Shown: in pieces, positions 42,228-51,575 of the stretch | Position numbering within the stretch: position 1 is the stretch's first letter | Layout: every line of letters starts with the position of its first letter | Assembly (NCBI RefSeq): GCF_019024325.1 | Contig: NZ_JAFNJS010000001.1 | Coordinates: 434,001 to 498,000 of the forward strand | Direction of reading: 5' to 3' | Source of the DNA: Falsiroseomonas tokyonensis | Lineage (GTDB): Bacteria; Pseudomonadota; Alphaproteobacteria; Acetobacterales; Acetobacteraceae | DNA: 64,000 nucleotides | The notes under the pieces: generated by a model | Database searches by the model: none | The model's input: only the letters and a program-made list of their open reading frames with translations | Told to the model about the DNA's origin: nothing | Translations under genes and position numbers: made by a program

Positions 42228-43196
42228 ATGCTGCAACGCCGCACCCTGATGGGCGCCGCCGCCGGCCTGCTGGCGGCCCCGCGCCTGGCCCGCGCCGCCT
42301 GGCCGGACCGGCCGATCCGGCTGATGATCCCCTATGGCGGCGGCGGGCAGACCGATGTGGTGGCGCGGCTGGTGGCCGATGCCATGTCGCGCAACCTCGG
42401 CCAGGCGGTGACGCCGGACAACCGCCCGGGTGCCGCGGGCGTGGTGGCGGCGGAGGCGGTGGTGCGGTCGCCGCCCGATGGCTATACGCTGCTGGTCGGC
42501 ACGCGGAACACCCAGGCGATCAACGAGGCGCTGCGCCCCAACCTGCCCTTCGCCCATGCGCGGGACCTGGTGACCATCGGCCTCTATGCCACCACGCCGA
42601 ACATCCTGCTGGTGCATTCCAGCGTGCCGGCGCGCAACCTTGCGGAATTCATCGCCTATGCGAAGGCGAATCCCGGCCGGCTGAACTACGCCTCCTCCGG
42701 CATTGGCGCGACGACGCATCTGTCGATGGAGCTGCTCAGCGAGAAGGCGGGGATCGAGCTGATCCACGTGCCCTATCGGCAGAGCACCCAGGGCATGACG
42801 GACCTGCTGGCCGGCCGTGTGCAGGCGCGGCTGGTGGGGCTGCCTGAGGCGGAGCCGGTGAAGGCGGACCCCGCGATCCGCGCGCTCGGCGTCACCAGCC
42901 CGCGGCGGTCGCCGAACTGGCCCGAGGTGCAGGCGATCGGCGAGGTGGTGCCGGGCTACGAGGCGCTGAACCTCTTCGGCCTGATGGCGCATGCGCAGAC
43001 GCCGCGCGAGGTGGTGCTGCGGTTGAACGAGTCGCTGAACCAGGCCCTGGCCACGCGCGAATTGCAGGAGGCCTTCGCCCGCGTCGGCGCCGACCCCGCG
43101 CCGCCCAATACGCCGGAACAGGCGGAAGATCGGGCGCTGGCGCAGGCGAACCTCTGGGTGCCGATGATCCGGCGCCTGAATCTTTCCGCGCAATGA
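42228..43196 (+). CDS. Bug/TctC family solute receptor (itaconate-like operon)
   Basis: The 322-residue product from 42228 (GGATGGAGG upstream) has a signal peptide ending LARAAW near residue 23, then WPDRPIRLMIPYGGGG, DNRPGAAGVVAA, SPPDGYTLLVG and LIHVPYRQSTQGM. It is the first gene of an operon in which every junction is a four-base ATGA overlap, so ligand capture and degradation of the same acid are probably linked. Ligand is unknown; a C5 dicarboxylate is inferred from the downstream enzymes. Confidence 0.9.
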   Translation: MLQRRTLMGAAAGLLAAPRLARAAWPDRPIRLMIPYGGGGQTDVVARLVADAMSRNLGQAVTPDNRPGAAGVVAAEAVVRSPPDGYTLLVGTRNTQAINEALRPNLPFAHARDLVTIGLYATTPNILLVHSSVPARNLAEFIAYAKANPGRLNYASSGIGATTHLSMELLSEKAGIELIHVPYRQSTQGMTDLLAGRVQARLVGLPEAEPVKADPAIRALGVTSPRRSPNWPEVQAIGEVVPGYEALNLFGLMAHAQTPREVVLRLNESLNQALATRELQEAFARVGADPAPPNTPEQAEDRALAQANLWVPMIRRLNLSAQ

Positions 43197-44062
43197 GCGA
43201 CGCCGTCGCCGCCGCCATGCCAGAGCTGCGCGGCTGGATCGGCCGGTCGCGCGTGGTGGCAGAAGAAATCACCCTGCCCGCGGTGCGCCGCATCGCCGGC
43301 ATGCTGGACCTCGATCCCGACGGTTTCGGGCCCGGCAGCGAATTGCCGCCGCACTGGTTCGGGATGTTCTTCGCGGATATCGCGCGGCAGAGCGAGATCG
43401 GGCCGGATGGCCACCCCCGCAAGGGCGCCTTCCTGCCGCCGATCCCCCTGCCCCGCCGCATGGGCGCGGGCCGCCGCACGCGTCTGCACGGCGCCTTGCG
43501 GGTGGGCGACGCCGCGACCAAGACCATCGAGGTGGCGGCGATCGAGCCGAAGCAGGCGCGCACCGGGCAGATCGTGGTGCTGACCATGCGCCAGACCATT
43601 GCGGCACGGGGCCAGACACTGGCGGTGGACGAGTTCGACGCGGTGTACCGCGAGGCCGTGCCGCCCGGCGCGAAAAGCGCGGCGACGCCGCCGGTTCCGG
43701 CGCCCACGGAGGTCGCCTGGTCCGATGCGATGGAATTGGATCCCGTGCTGGTCTTCCGCTACTCCGCCGTCACCTGGAACAGCCACCGCATCCACTACGA
43801 CGCGGATTACGCGCGCGATGCGGAAGGCTATCCCGCCACCGTGCAGAATGGCGGGCTCACCATGCACCTGATCGTCGATGCCGCGCTGAAGCGCGCGCCC
43901 GGCCCGCTGCTGGGCTATACCGCACGGCTGCGGCGGCCGCTGTTTGTCGGCCAGACCGTAACGTTGGCCGGCGCCGCGCCGGTGGGCAGAAAAATGGCGG
44001 CCTGGGCGGCGGCGCCGGACGGCACGCTGGCGGCCGAGATGGAACTGGACTTCGGCACATGA
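43193..44062 (+). CDS. MaoC/HTD2-like hotdog-fold acyl-CoA hydratase
   Basis: The 289-residue product is a double hotdog protein of the HTD2/mesaconyl-CoA hydratase type: an N-terminal FAS1-like dehydratase half and a C-terminal MaoC half carrying the active-site segment TWNSHRIHYDADYA near 200-213. Enzymes of this architecture hydrate itaconyl-CoA (Ich) or mesaconyl-CoA to citramalyl-CoA or methylmalyl-CoA. The neighbours (CoA-transferase and CitE-type lyase) supply the steps before and after. Confidence 0.88.
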   Translation: MSDAVAAAMPELRGWIGRSRVVAEEITLPAVRRIAGMLDLDPDGFGPGSELPPHWFGMFFADIARQSEIGPDGHPRKGAFLPPIPLPRRMGAGRRTRLHGALRVGDAATKTIEVAAIEPKQARTGQIVVLTMRQTIAARGQTLAVDEFDAVYREAVPPGAKSAATPPVPAPTEVAWSDAMELDPVLVFRYSAVTWNSHRIHYDADYARDAEGYPATVQNGGLTMHLIVDAALKRAPGPLLGYTARLRRPLFVGQTVTLAGAAPVGRKMAAWAAAPDGTLAAEMELDFGT

Positions 44063-45273
44063 GCGGCGGTCCGCTGGAGGGCCTGCGGGTGGTGGACCTC
44101 ACCTCCGTCGTGGTCGGCCCGATCTGCTCCCGCACCCTGGCCGACCAGGGGGCGGAGGTCATCAAGGTGGAATCGCCCGGCGGCGGCGACCTGCTGCGCA
44201 GCATGGCGCAGGGCAGCCGCAATCCCGGCATGTCCGGCAAGTTCATCCAGTTCAACCGCAACAAGCGCTCCCTCTGCCTCGACATCAAGGACCCCGAGGG
44301 CCATGCCGCACTTCTGGCACTGATCCGCACCGCGGATGTCTTCGTCAGCAATATCCGCCCGAATGCGCTGGACCGCGCGGGGCTGGGCTGGGAGGCTCTG
44401 CGGGCCGTCAATCCGCGCCTGATCCACTGCTCGATCCTCGCCTTCGGCCGCGGTGGCCCCTATTTCAACCGGCCCGCCTACGACCCGATCATCCAGAGCC
44501 TGTCCGGCGTCGCCGGCACCTTCCATCGCGCCACCGGCGAGCCGCGCTTCGTGCCGATGGTGATGACGGACCACATCACCGGGCTGATCGCCGCGCAATG
44601 CATCGGCTTCGCCCTGTTCCGCCGCGAACGCAGCGGTGTGGGCGAGGCAATAGAGGTGCCGATGTTCGAGAACATGGCCTCCTTCGTCATGAGCGAGCAT
44701 CTCGGCGCTGGCACCTTCGATCCACCGGTGGGGCCCCTGGGCGACGGGCGGCTGCTGAGCCCGGATTATCGGCCGGTGCCGACCAGCGACGGCTACATCA
44801 CGGTGGGGCCGAACACCAACGCCCAGGCCTTCGCCTTCTTCGACGCGATCGGGCGCCCCGAGCTGAAGACCGATCCGCGCTTTCTCTCCGCCGCCGCGCG
44901 CACGGCGAATGCGGCCGAGTACCTCAAGATCCGCGCCGCCGCGATGCGCCAGAAGACGACGGCGGAATGGCTGGTGATCCTTGGCGCGGCGGATGTGCCG
45001 GCCGCTGCCTATAACAGCCTGGACGACCTGCTGGAGGATCCGCACCTCGCCGCCACCGGCTTCTTCGTGCCGGAGGATCATCCGAGCGAGGGCCGCATCC
45101 GCCGCACCGCCACGCCCAACCGCTTCAGCGGCGGCATGCGACAGGATGCGCTGCCGGCGCCGCGCCTAGGCGAAAGCTCCCGCGCCATCCTGCGCGAGCT
45201 CGGCGTGGCGGAGGAGGCGATCGACGGCATGATCGCGGCGGGGATCGTCACCACGGCGGAGGACCGCGCATGA
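44059..45273 (+). CDS. CaiB/BaiF (family III) CoA-transferase
   Basis: The 404-residue enzyme shows the family N-terminus GLRVVDLTSVVVGP, the CoA-contact segment NRNKRSLCLDIKD and the catalytic aspartate near residue 142 in YDPIIQSLSG. It transfers CoA from a donor thioester to a carboxylate. Within this operon the acceptor would be the acid later hydrated by the MaoC protein and cleaved by the lyase, for example itaconate or mesaconate. Overlaps by four bases on both sides. Confidence 0.92.
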   Translation: MSGGPLEGLRVVDLTSVVVGPICSRTLADQGAEVIKVESPGGGDLLRSMAQGSRNPGMSGKFIQFNRNKRSLCLDIKDPEGHAALLALIRTADVFVSNIRPNALDRAGLGWEALRAVNPRLIHCSILAFGRGGPYFNRPAYDPIIQSLSGVAGTFHRATGEPRFVPMVMTDHITGLIAAQCIGFALFRRERSGVGEAIEVPMFENMASFVMSEHLGAGTFDPPVGPLGDGRLLSPDYRPVPTSDGYITVGPNTNAQAFAFFDAIGRPELKTDPRFLSAAARTANAAEYLKIRAAAMRQKTTAEWLVILGAADVPAAAYNSLDDLLEDPHLAATGFFVPEDHPSEGRIRRTATPNRFSGGMRQDALPAPRLGESSRAILRELGVAEEAIDGMIAAGIVTTAEDRA

Positions 45274-46130
45274 CCGACCATCCCGCGCGCTGGCGCTCGC
45301 TGCTCTTCGTGCCGGTGCTGGCGGAGCGTTTCGTCGCCAAGGCGCATACCCGCGGCGCGGATGTGGTGATTTTGGACCTCGAGGATTCCATCCTGCCCGC
45401 GCGCAAGGCGGAGGCGCGCGCGGCGCTGGGGGCCGCGGCGGCGCAGGTGGGCCAGGGCGGCGCCACCGTCTGCGTGCGCGTCAACCGCCCGCTGGACCTC
45501 GCTGTGCCGGATATCGAAGCCGCCATCGCCGCCGGCGCCACCGCGCTGATGCTGCCCAAGGTCATGGGGCCGGAGCATGTGCGCCTGCTGGCGGAAGTCG
45601 CCGCCGCCGACGAGGCCCGGCACGGCCGCGCACCCACGCGCTTCCTCGCCATCGTCGAGACGGCGGAGGCGCTGCCCCGCCTGCCGGACATCGCCCGCGC
45701 CGATCCGCGCGTGGTGGCGCTCGGCGTGGGCGGCGAGGACCTGGCGACGGAGATGGAGGCGGTGCCCTCCGCCGACAGCCTGTACCTGCCGGCGATGCTG
45801 GCGCTGCTGGCGGCGCGCGGGGCGGGGATCGTGCCGATGGGCTCACTGGGTGCCTTCGCCGCCTTCGACGATCCTGACGCCTATCGCACCGCGCTGCGGC
45901 GGTCCCGCGCGCTGGGCTTCGGCTGCGCCGCCTGCATCCACCCGGCCCAGGTGCCGATCATCAACGAGATCTACGGGCCGAGCCCGGAGGCCGTGGACCG
46001 CGCCCGCCGCCTGATCGCCTGTTTCGCGCAGGCGGTCGCGGAAGGACAGGGCGCGGTGGCCTTCGAAGGGGCGATGATCGACCTGCCGGTGGTGGACCGC
46101 GCGAAGCGGCTTATCGCCCGGGCGCGCTGA
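45270..46130 (+). CDS. CitE-like (HpcH/HpaI family) acyl-CoA lyase
   Basis: The 286-residue TIM-barrel enzyme has RSLLFVPVLAERFVAKA, the metal-site region VILDLEDSI with VRVNRP, IVETAEALPR and GVGGEDLA. Stand-alone CitE-like proteins cleave malyl-CoA, methylmalyl-CoA or citramalyl-CoA. The last gives acetyl-CoA and pyruvate and would complete the itaconate pathway encoded by this operon. The stop is three bases from the convergent thioredoxin-like gene. Confidence 0.92.
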   Translation: MTDHPARWRSLLFVPVLAERFVAKAHTRGADVVILDLEDSILPARKAEARAALGAAAAQVGQGGATVCVRVNRPLDLAVPDIEAAIAAGATALMLPKVMGPEHVRLLAEVAAADEARHGRAPTRFLAIVETAEALPRLPDIARADPRVVALGVGGEDLATEMEAVPSADSLYLPAMLALLAARGAGIVPMGSLGAFAAFDDPDAYRTALRRSRALGFGCAACIHPAQVPIINEIYGPSPEAVDRARRLIACFAQAVAEGQGAVAFEGAMIDLPVVDRAKRLIARAR

Positions 46131-46133
46131 CCC

Positions 46134-46370
46134 TCAGCCCGCCAGCCAGCGCGCCAGATCGGCGGGCTTCGGCAGCCCGCCCGCATGCACCACCTTGCCA
46201 TCCACCACGATGCCAGGGGTGGCGGCGATGCCATAGCCGGCGATCGCCGCGTAATCCGTGACCTTGGAGACGGTGACCGGCACCCCGGCCTGCGCCGCGG
46301 CATCCTGCACCATCTGCACCGCCGCATCGCAGCGCCTGCAGCCCGGGCCGAGCACCTTCACGTCCTTCAT
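46134..46370 (-). CDS. Small thioredoxin-family protein (MTH895 type)
   Basis: The 78-residue protein is a minimal thioredoxin fold with active-site Cys11-Arg-Arg-Cys14 (GPGCRRCDAA) and the cis-proline segment ATPGIVVDGKVVHAG. This size and form match the redox-active disulphide protein 2 (MTH895) group, frequently encoded next to DUF318 permeases, as here (11 bases downstream). It may reduce a substrate or a cysteine pair of the permease. Confidence 0.88.
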   Translation of the reverse strand: MKDVKVLGPGCRRCDAAVQMVQDAAAQAGVPVTVSKVTDYAAIAGYGIAATPGIVVDGKVVHAGGLPKPADLARWLAG

Positions 46371-46381
46371 GGCGAATCCCC

Positions 46382-47434
46382 TCAAGCGAACAGCAGGTTG
46401 AACAGGAAGCCCACGGCCAGGATGCCGGCACCGACCACCGCGACGAAGACCGCGATCAGCCGGGGCGACAGCACCTTGCGCAGGATGATGAGTTCCGGCA
46501 GCGACAGCGCGATGACGCTCATCATGAAGGCCAGCACGGTGCCGAGCGCCGCGCCCTTGCCCAGCAGCGCCTCCACCACCGGGATGATGCCGGCGGCGTT
46601 GGAATACATCGGGATGCCGACGAGCACGGCGGCCGGCACGGACCACCAGGCCTCCTTGCCCATGATCGAGGCGAGCAATGCCTCCGGCGCGTAGCCGTGG
46701 ATCAGCGCACCCATCGCGATGCCGGCGATGATCCAGTGCCAGACCCGGCCGACGATCTCCCGCACCGACTCCAGCCCGGCGCGGATGCGGTCCGGCCAGC
46801 TCGGCGCCGCTTCCTCCAGGCTGGCAGGGCCGGCATGGATCTGCAGAACCCAGGGCTCCAGCCAGGATTCCAGGTGCAGGCGCCCAATCACCCAGCCGGC
46901 GGTGATGGCGATGGCGAGACCGAAGCCCAGGTAGGTCAGCGCCACCTGCCAGCCCAGCAGCGCGAACAGCAGCCCCAGCGCCACCTCATTCACCATCGGC
47001 GCGGCGATGAGGAAGGAGAAGGTGACGCCGAGCGGCACCCCGGCGGAGACGAAGCCGATGAACAGCGGCACGGCGGAGCAGGAGCAGAAGGGCGTCAGCA
47101 CGCCGAGCCCCGCCGCCAGCACATTGCCCACCCCCACCCGCCGCCCGGCCAGCAGCGCCCGCGTGCGCTGCGGCGAGAAGAAGCTGCGTACCACCCCCAT
47201 GGCGAAGACCACCAGCAGCAGAAGCAGCAGCACCTTCGGCACGTCGTACAGGAAGAAGGCGATCGCCTCGCCCAGCCGGCTGTGCCGGTCCAGCGGCAGC
47301 AGGGAGACCAGCCAGTCCGAGACCGGGATGAGCTGGCTATACGCCAGCGCCCAGGCCGCGAGCCCGGCGGCGCAGCCCGCCAGCCAGGGCAGCGCCGTGG
47401 CCGGGCCAGGATGGGAACCGGCCGAAAGGCTCAT
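46382..47434 (-). CDS. DUF318/ArsP-type permease
   Basis: The 350-residue product from the ATG at 47434 has about eight to ten membrane helices and the hallmark TPFCSCSAVPLFIGFVSAG near residue 110, which contains the cysteine pair that in ArsP binds methylated arsenicals. Later NAAGIIPVVEALLGKGAAL repeats the half-site. It is paired with the thioredoxin-like gene, but no ArsR regulator is near, so an arsenic role is not shown. A TTG at 47491 would lengthen it by 19 residues; the ATG is preferred. Confidence 0.85.
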   Translation of the reverse strand: MSLSAGSHPGPATALPWLAGCAAGLAAWALAYSQLIPVSDWLVSLLPLDRHSRLGEAIAFFLYDVPKVLLLLLLVVFAMGVVRSFFSPQRTRALLAGRRVGVGNVLAAGLGVLTPFCSCSAVPLFIGFVSAGVPLGVTFSFLIAAPMVNEVALGLLFALLGWQVALTYLGFGLAIAITAGWVIGRLHLESWLEPWVLQIHAGPASLEEAAPSWPDRIRAGLESVREIVGRVWHWIIAGIAMGALIHGYAPEALLASIMGKEAWWSVPAAVLVGIPMYSNAAGIIPVVEALLGKGAALGTVLAFMMSVIALSLPELIILRKVLSPRLIAVFVAVVGAGILAVGFLFNLLFA

Positions 47435-47553
47435 GCGCGGGGTCGCCCGTCTGTCAGCATCACCCTCGATCCTCGCTGCCTGAGGCGCCAATCTGCCAGC
47501 CTGGTGCGGCGGGCGCCTTGCGGCGCATCAATCCCGGGGGGATTCGGCGGGGC

Positions 47554-48741
47554 TCAGGCCGGGCGGCCCAGCCGGCGCAGGACCAGCAGGCCCAGCAGCG
47601 TCACCACCGCCACATGGCCGAAGGCGAGGCCCCAGGCGGAAAGCGCCTCCGGCCCCGCCCAGTCCAGCGCCACGCCGACGCCGAGCGGGCCGAGGAAACC
47701 GCCCGCATAGCCGCACATGCTGTGCAGCCCCATGGTCGCGCCGCGCAGGCCGGGCTCCGCCGCCTGCACCGTGCCGGCTGTCAGCGCCGAGCTGTCGAGG
47801 TAGATCGCCGCATTCCAGGCCAGCACGCAGGCCACGGCGAGCGGCGCGGAGACCAGGGCGGAGACGCCGGTGAGCACCGCCAGCAGCGCCGCCGTGCCCA
47901 TCGCCGCGGCCACCACGCGGCCGCGGCCGAAGCGCTGCGCCGTCTCGTTGCCCAGGATGGAGACGGCGATGCCGAGCAGGCCCGCCAGGGTGAAGAGCAC
48001 ATTGGGCCCCGGCAGCCAGGCGGGCGCGCCCTGCTGCGCGATGACCAGCGCCAGGAAGGTCACGGCCCAGGCGCGCAGCGCGGCGAGTTCCCAGGTGTGC
48101 ACGGTATAGCCGGCGATCCAGGCCATGGCGGCGCGGTTGCGCAGCACCGGCCGGAAATCCAGCAGCGCGCCCGGCCGCGGGGTAGGGCGCAGATCCGGCA
48201 GCACGGCGGCGCCGATGCCGAAGGCGACCAGCGCGGCGACGCCGCCGAAAAGGAAGGCCGCCCCCGGCCCCGCATGGGAGTCCAGCGTACCGGCGACGAG
48301 GAAGGAGGCGGCGCCGGCGATGCCCACGCCCGCCGCGTGCCAGGACACGGCGCGGGACTGCGCCGCGCCCTCCAGCCGATCCGCCAGCGCCTTCAGCCCC
48401 GGCATGTAGCAGCCCGCCCAGCCGATGCCGGCCAGCGCCCGCAAGGCCAGCGCGGACCAGAAGCCCTCCGCCCATAGCGCGAAGCCGAGATGGGACAGCG
48501 CGGTGCAGGCGGCGCCCAGCAAATAGATGCGCCGCGCCGGCACCCGGTCCGTCAGCGCCACCAGCACCGGCACGGCGGCGACATAGGCGGCGAAGAAGGC
48601 GCCGATCAGCCAGCCGGCCTCGGTCGCGGAAAGCTGCCAGCGCGCGAGGTAGCCCGGCAGCAGCGCAGGCAGGGTGAAGGCGCCGATCTGCGCCAGCACC
48701 TGCGCCAGGACGATGGAAGCGACGAAGCGCGAAGCCGGCAT
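47554..48741 (-). CDS. Major facilitator superfamily transporter
   Basis: The 395-residue product has about twelve membrane helices with MFS features: VALTDRVPARRIYLLGA in the loop between helices 2 and 3, and a second half beginning near RAAMAWIAGYTVHTWELAALRAW. It is 18 bases beyond the ATPase gene and likely the last gene of that operon. An exporter or a second importer of the operon substrate are both possible. A GTG at 48756 is an alternative start; neither has a clear ribosome binding site. Confidence 0.85.
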   Translation of the reverse strand: MPASRFVASIVLAQVLAQIGAFTLPALLPGYLARWQLSATEAGWLIGAFFAAYVAAVPVLVALTDRVPARRIYLLGAACTALSHLGFALWAEGFWSALALRALAGIGWAGCYMPGLKALADRLEGAAQSRAVSWHAAGVGIAGAASFLVAGTLDSHAGPGAAFLFGGVAALVAFGIGAAVLPDLRPTPRPGALLDFRPVLRNRAAMAWIAGYTVHTWELAALRAWAVTFLALVIAQQGAPAWLPGPNVLFTLAGLLGIAVSILGNETAQRFGRGRVVAAAMGTAALLAVLTGVSALVSAPLAVACVLAWNAAIYLDSSALTAGTVQAAEPGLRGATMGLHSMCGYAGGFLGPLGVGVALDWAGPEALSAWGLAFGHVAVVTLLGLLVLRRLGRPA

Positions 48742-48759
48742 GACAGCCGGCAACACGCG

Positions 48760-49827
48760 CTACACCACCATCGCCATCTGCTGCGGGTCGAACTCCATCC
48801 AGACCCGCTCGCCCACATAATGGATCTGCAGCGGCGGAGCGGTGGCGCGCAGCCGCAGCTCGCTGCCCTGGGCGCGCACCACATAGTCCCAGGTCTCGCC
48901 CAGGAAGGTGCGCTGCGCGACCACACCCTCCAGCACCGGGCTGCTGCCGCCGGGCGGGGCGCGATGCAGGCCGATGCTCTGCGGCCGGACCGAGACCAGG
49001 ATCTCGCCGCCCGCCGCACCCTCCGCGCCCGGCACCTGCCCGGCCTGCATGGCGATGCCACCGAAGCCGATCTCGCCGTTGCGGAGCTGCGCCGGCAGCA
49101 GGTTGGTGCGGCCGATGAAGCCGGCGACGAAGCGCGTGCGCGGCCGGGTGTAGAGCATATGCGGCGCATCCACCTGCTCGATCCGCCCGGCATTCATCAC
49201 CGCGATGCGGTCCGAGGTGGCCATCGCCTCCGACTGGTCGTGGGTAACGTAGACGGTGGTGATGCGAAACTCGTCGTGCAGGCGGCGGATCTCGAAGCGC
49301 ATTTCCTCGCGGAGGTTGGCATCGAGGTTCGACAGCGGCTCGTCCAGCAGCAGCACCGCGGGCTTCACCACGATGGCGCGGGCGAGAGCCACGCGCTGCT
49401 GCTGGCCGCCCGAAAGCTCCGCCGGATAGCGCGCGGCCAGATGGCCCATCTGCACCACCTCAAGGATTTCCTGGACCCGCTTTCGGATCTCGTCGGACGG
49501 CAACTTCCGCAGCTTCAGGCCGAAGCCGACATTCTCGGCCACCGTCATGTTCGGCCAGATGGCGTAGCTCTGGAAGATCATGGACATGCCGCGCTTCTCC
49601 GGCGGTAGCACCGCGCCGGGGGCGGAGATCACCTGGCCGTCGAGGGAGATGCTGCCCTCATTCGGATCGACGAAGCCCGCGATCATGCGCAGCGTTGTGG
49701 TCTTGCCACAGCCGGAGGGGCCAAGCAGGGAGACGAACTCCCCCTCCTGCAGCGTCAGGTCGATGGAGTCCACCACGCGGATGGGGCCATAGGCCTTGGT
49801 CAGACCCTGGATCTGCAGACGCGACAT
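48760..49827 (-). CDS. ABC transporter ATP-binding protein (PotA/FbpC type)
   Basis: The 355-residue ATPase has a Walker A GPSGCGKTT near residue 38, signature LSGGQQQR near 134, Walker B VLLLDEPLSNLD near 154 and a switch histidine in VYVTHDQSEAM. The C-terminal extension (from about 240) is a TOBE-type regulatory domain. It powers the fused permease immediately upstream in the operon (two-base gap). Annotation programs would call it ferric iron or spermidine transport, but see the binding proteins for doubts. Confidence 0.93.
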   Translation of the reverse strand: MSRLQIQGLTKAYGPIRVVDSIDLTLQEGEFVSLLGPSGCGKTTTLRMIAGFVDPNEGSISLDGQVISAPGAVLPPEKRGMSMIFQSYAIWPNMTVAENVGFGLKLRKLPSDEIRKRVQEILEVVQMGHLAARYPAELSGGQQQRVALARAIVVKPAVLLLDEPLSNLDANLREEMRFEIRRLHDEFRITTVYVTHDQSEAMATSDRIAVMNAGRIEQVDAPHMLYTRPRTRFVAGFIGRTNLLPAQLRNGEIGFGGIAMQAGQVPGAEGAAGGEILVSVRPQSIGLHRAPPGGSSPVLEGVVAQRTFLGETWDYVVRAQGSELRLRATAPPLQIHYVGERVWMEFDPQQMAMVV

Positions 49828-49829
49828 CC

Positions 49830-51572
49830 TCAGTTTCTCCGCAGCATGAAGTCACGCCCGACCAGCTTCATGCCGATGCCGACGAAGACCATGGTGACCA
49901 CCAGCAGCAGCCCGCCGAAGGCGGCCAGCACCTCGAAATTGCCGGCCTCGCTGAGGTCGTAGAGCAGCACGGACATGGTCCGCGTGCGCGGCCCGACCAG
50001 GAAGATCGCCGCCGACAATTCGCGGGAGGCGACGATGAAGACGATGAGCCAGCCGCCGAGCAGCGATTTCCGCACCAGCGGCGCGGTGATCATCCAGATC
50101 GCATGCAGCCGCCCGCTGCCCAGGATGCGCGCCGCCTCCTCCATCTCCGGATGCACCGCCCGGATGGCGGAGGAGGAGTTGGCATAGGCGATGGGCAGGA
50201 AGCGCGCCGCGAAGGCCAGGATGATGATCGCCGCGGTGCCGTAGAGTGCGAAGGGCGGGGAGGCATAGGCGGCGTAGAAGCCGATCGCCATGACGATGCC
50301 GGGGATGACGAAGGGCGCCATGGCCAGGAAGCCCAGCGCCTCCCCGAAGGGCACCAGCTTGCGGTTGACGATATAGGCGACCATCAGCGCCAGCAGAACC
50401 GCAATGGTGGCGGCCGTGGCGGAGAACCAGATGGTGTTCCAGATGGAGGTCATCGCCATATCGTGTTCGAAGATCAGCAGCCGATAGTTGGCCAACGTCA
50501 GGTTGTCCCAGGCGAGCCCCCGCCCCCAGGCCTTGGCGAAGCTGGCCTGCAGCAGCACGAAGAGCGGCGCGATCACCGCCATCAGCCCCACCGCCGCGCA
50601 CCAGCCGAAGGCCACCCAGCGCCAGGGGCCCAGCTTGATCGGCCGCCTTTCGCCACCCTTGCCGGTCTGCGAGACATAGCCCTTGCGCGCCAGCATCAGC
50701 TTCTGCACCACGATCATGCCGGCGGTGATCAGCAGCAGGGGCATGGCGTAGGCGGCGGCGACCTCGACCCGCACCGGATATTCGAAGAACTGCCAGAGCT
50801 GCGTCGTCACCACGTTGATGCGCGCGGGGATGCCGATGATGGCGGGCGTGCCGAACAGCGCGATGGCTTCCAGGAAGACGATGATGAAGCCCGCCATGAT
50901 GGCCGGCCAGACCAGCGGCAGCGACACCTTGCGCATCGCCGTCCAGGTGCCGGCGCCAAGGATGTTCGCGGCGTCCTCCATCTCCGAGGAGACGAGGTCC
51001 AGCGCCGACTTCACGAAGATGAAGACCAGCGGGAAGGCGTTCAGCGCGATGACCAGCGCCATGCCGGAGAAGCTGTAGATATTGACCAGCGCGCCGTCGG
51101 CGCCCGTCGCCCAGCGCCAGAACAGGTTGATGAAGCCGGAATTCGGCCCCGCCAGCAGGATCCAGCCGACCGCGCTGAGATAGGGCGGCAGGATGAAGGC
51201 GCCGAGCACCACCGCCCAGGTCAGCCCCTTGAAGGGCATATCGGTGCGCGACACCGCCCAGGCCATCGGCACCGCCATGACCACCGCGATGGTGGCAGAG
51301 GTGAGGCCGAGCCGCAGCGAATTCACCAGCGCATCGACATAGCGCGAACGGCCATAGGCCGAGACGTAGTTCATCAGCGTGAATTCGCCGGTGCCCCGCG
51401 TCTCGAAGCTCACCACCAGCAGCTTGCCCAGCGGGAAGGCCACCAGGAAGAGCAGGATGGCGATCAGCGCGACCCAGAGCAGCGTCACCGGCTCGAAGCG
51501 CGCGAGCCGACCGCTGCGCCGGGCCTGGATCGGCGCGGCCTGGGCGCGGGGCAGTGCGGGGGCCTCGCTCAT
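49830..51572 (-). CDS. Fused ABC permease (FbpB type)
   Basis: The 580-residue protein contains two binding-protein-dependent permease domains in one chain, about twelve helices. Each half has an EAA-type coupling loop: LGAGTWTAMRKVSLPLVWP near 215 and LGSGRLHAIWMITAPLVRK near 490. This is the FbpB/SfuB arrangement. It lies three bases after the second binding protein and before the ATPase gene. Confidence 0.92.
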   Translation of the reverse strand: MSEAPALPRAQAAPIQARRSGRLARFEPVTLLWVALIAILLFLVAFPLGKLLVVSFETRGTGEFTLMNYVSAYGRSRYVDALVNSLRLGLTSATIAVVMAVPMAWAVSRTDMPFKGLTWAVVLGAFILPPYLSAVGWILLAGPNSGFINLFWRWATGADGALVNIYSFSGMALVIALNAFPLVFIFVKSALDLVSSEMEDAANILGAGTWTAMRKVSLPLVWPAIMAGFIIVFLEAIALFGTPAIIGIPARINVVTTQLWQFFEYPVRVEVAAAYAMPLLLITAGMIVVQKLMLARKGYVSQTGKGGERRPIKLGPWRWVAFGWCAAVGLMAVIAPLFVLLQASFAKAWGRGLAWDNLTLANYRLLIFEHDMAMTSIWNTIWFSATAATIAVLLALMVAYIVNRKLVPFGEALGFLAMAPFVIPGIVMAIGFYAAYASPPFALYGTAAIIILAFAARFLPIAYANSSSAIRAVHPEMEEAARILGSGRLHAIWMITAPLVRKSLLGGWLIVFIVASRELSAAIFLVGPRTRTMSVLLYDLSEAGNFEVLAAFGGLLLVVTMVFVGIGMKLVGRDFMLRRN

Positions 51573-51575
51573 CGG

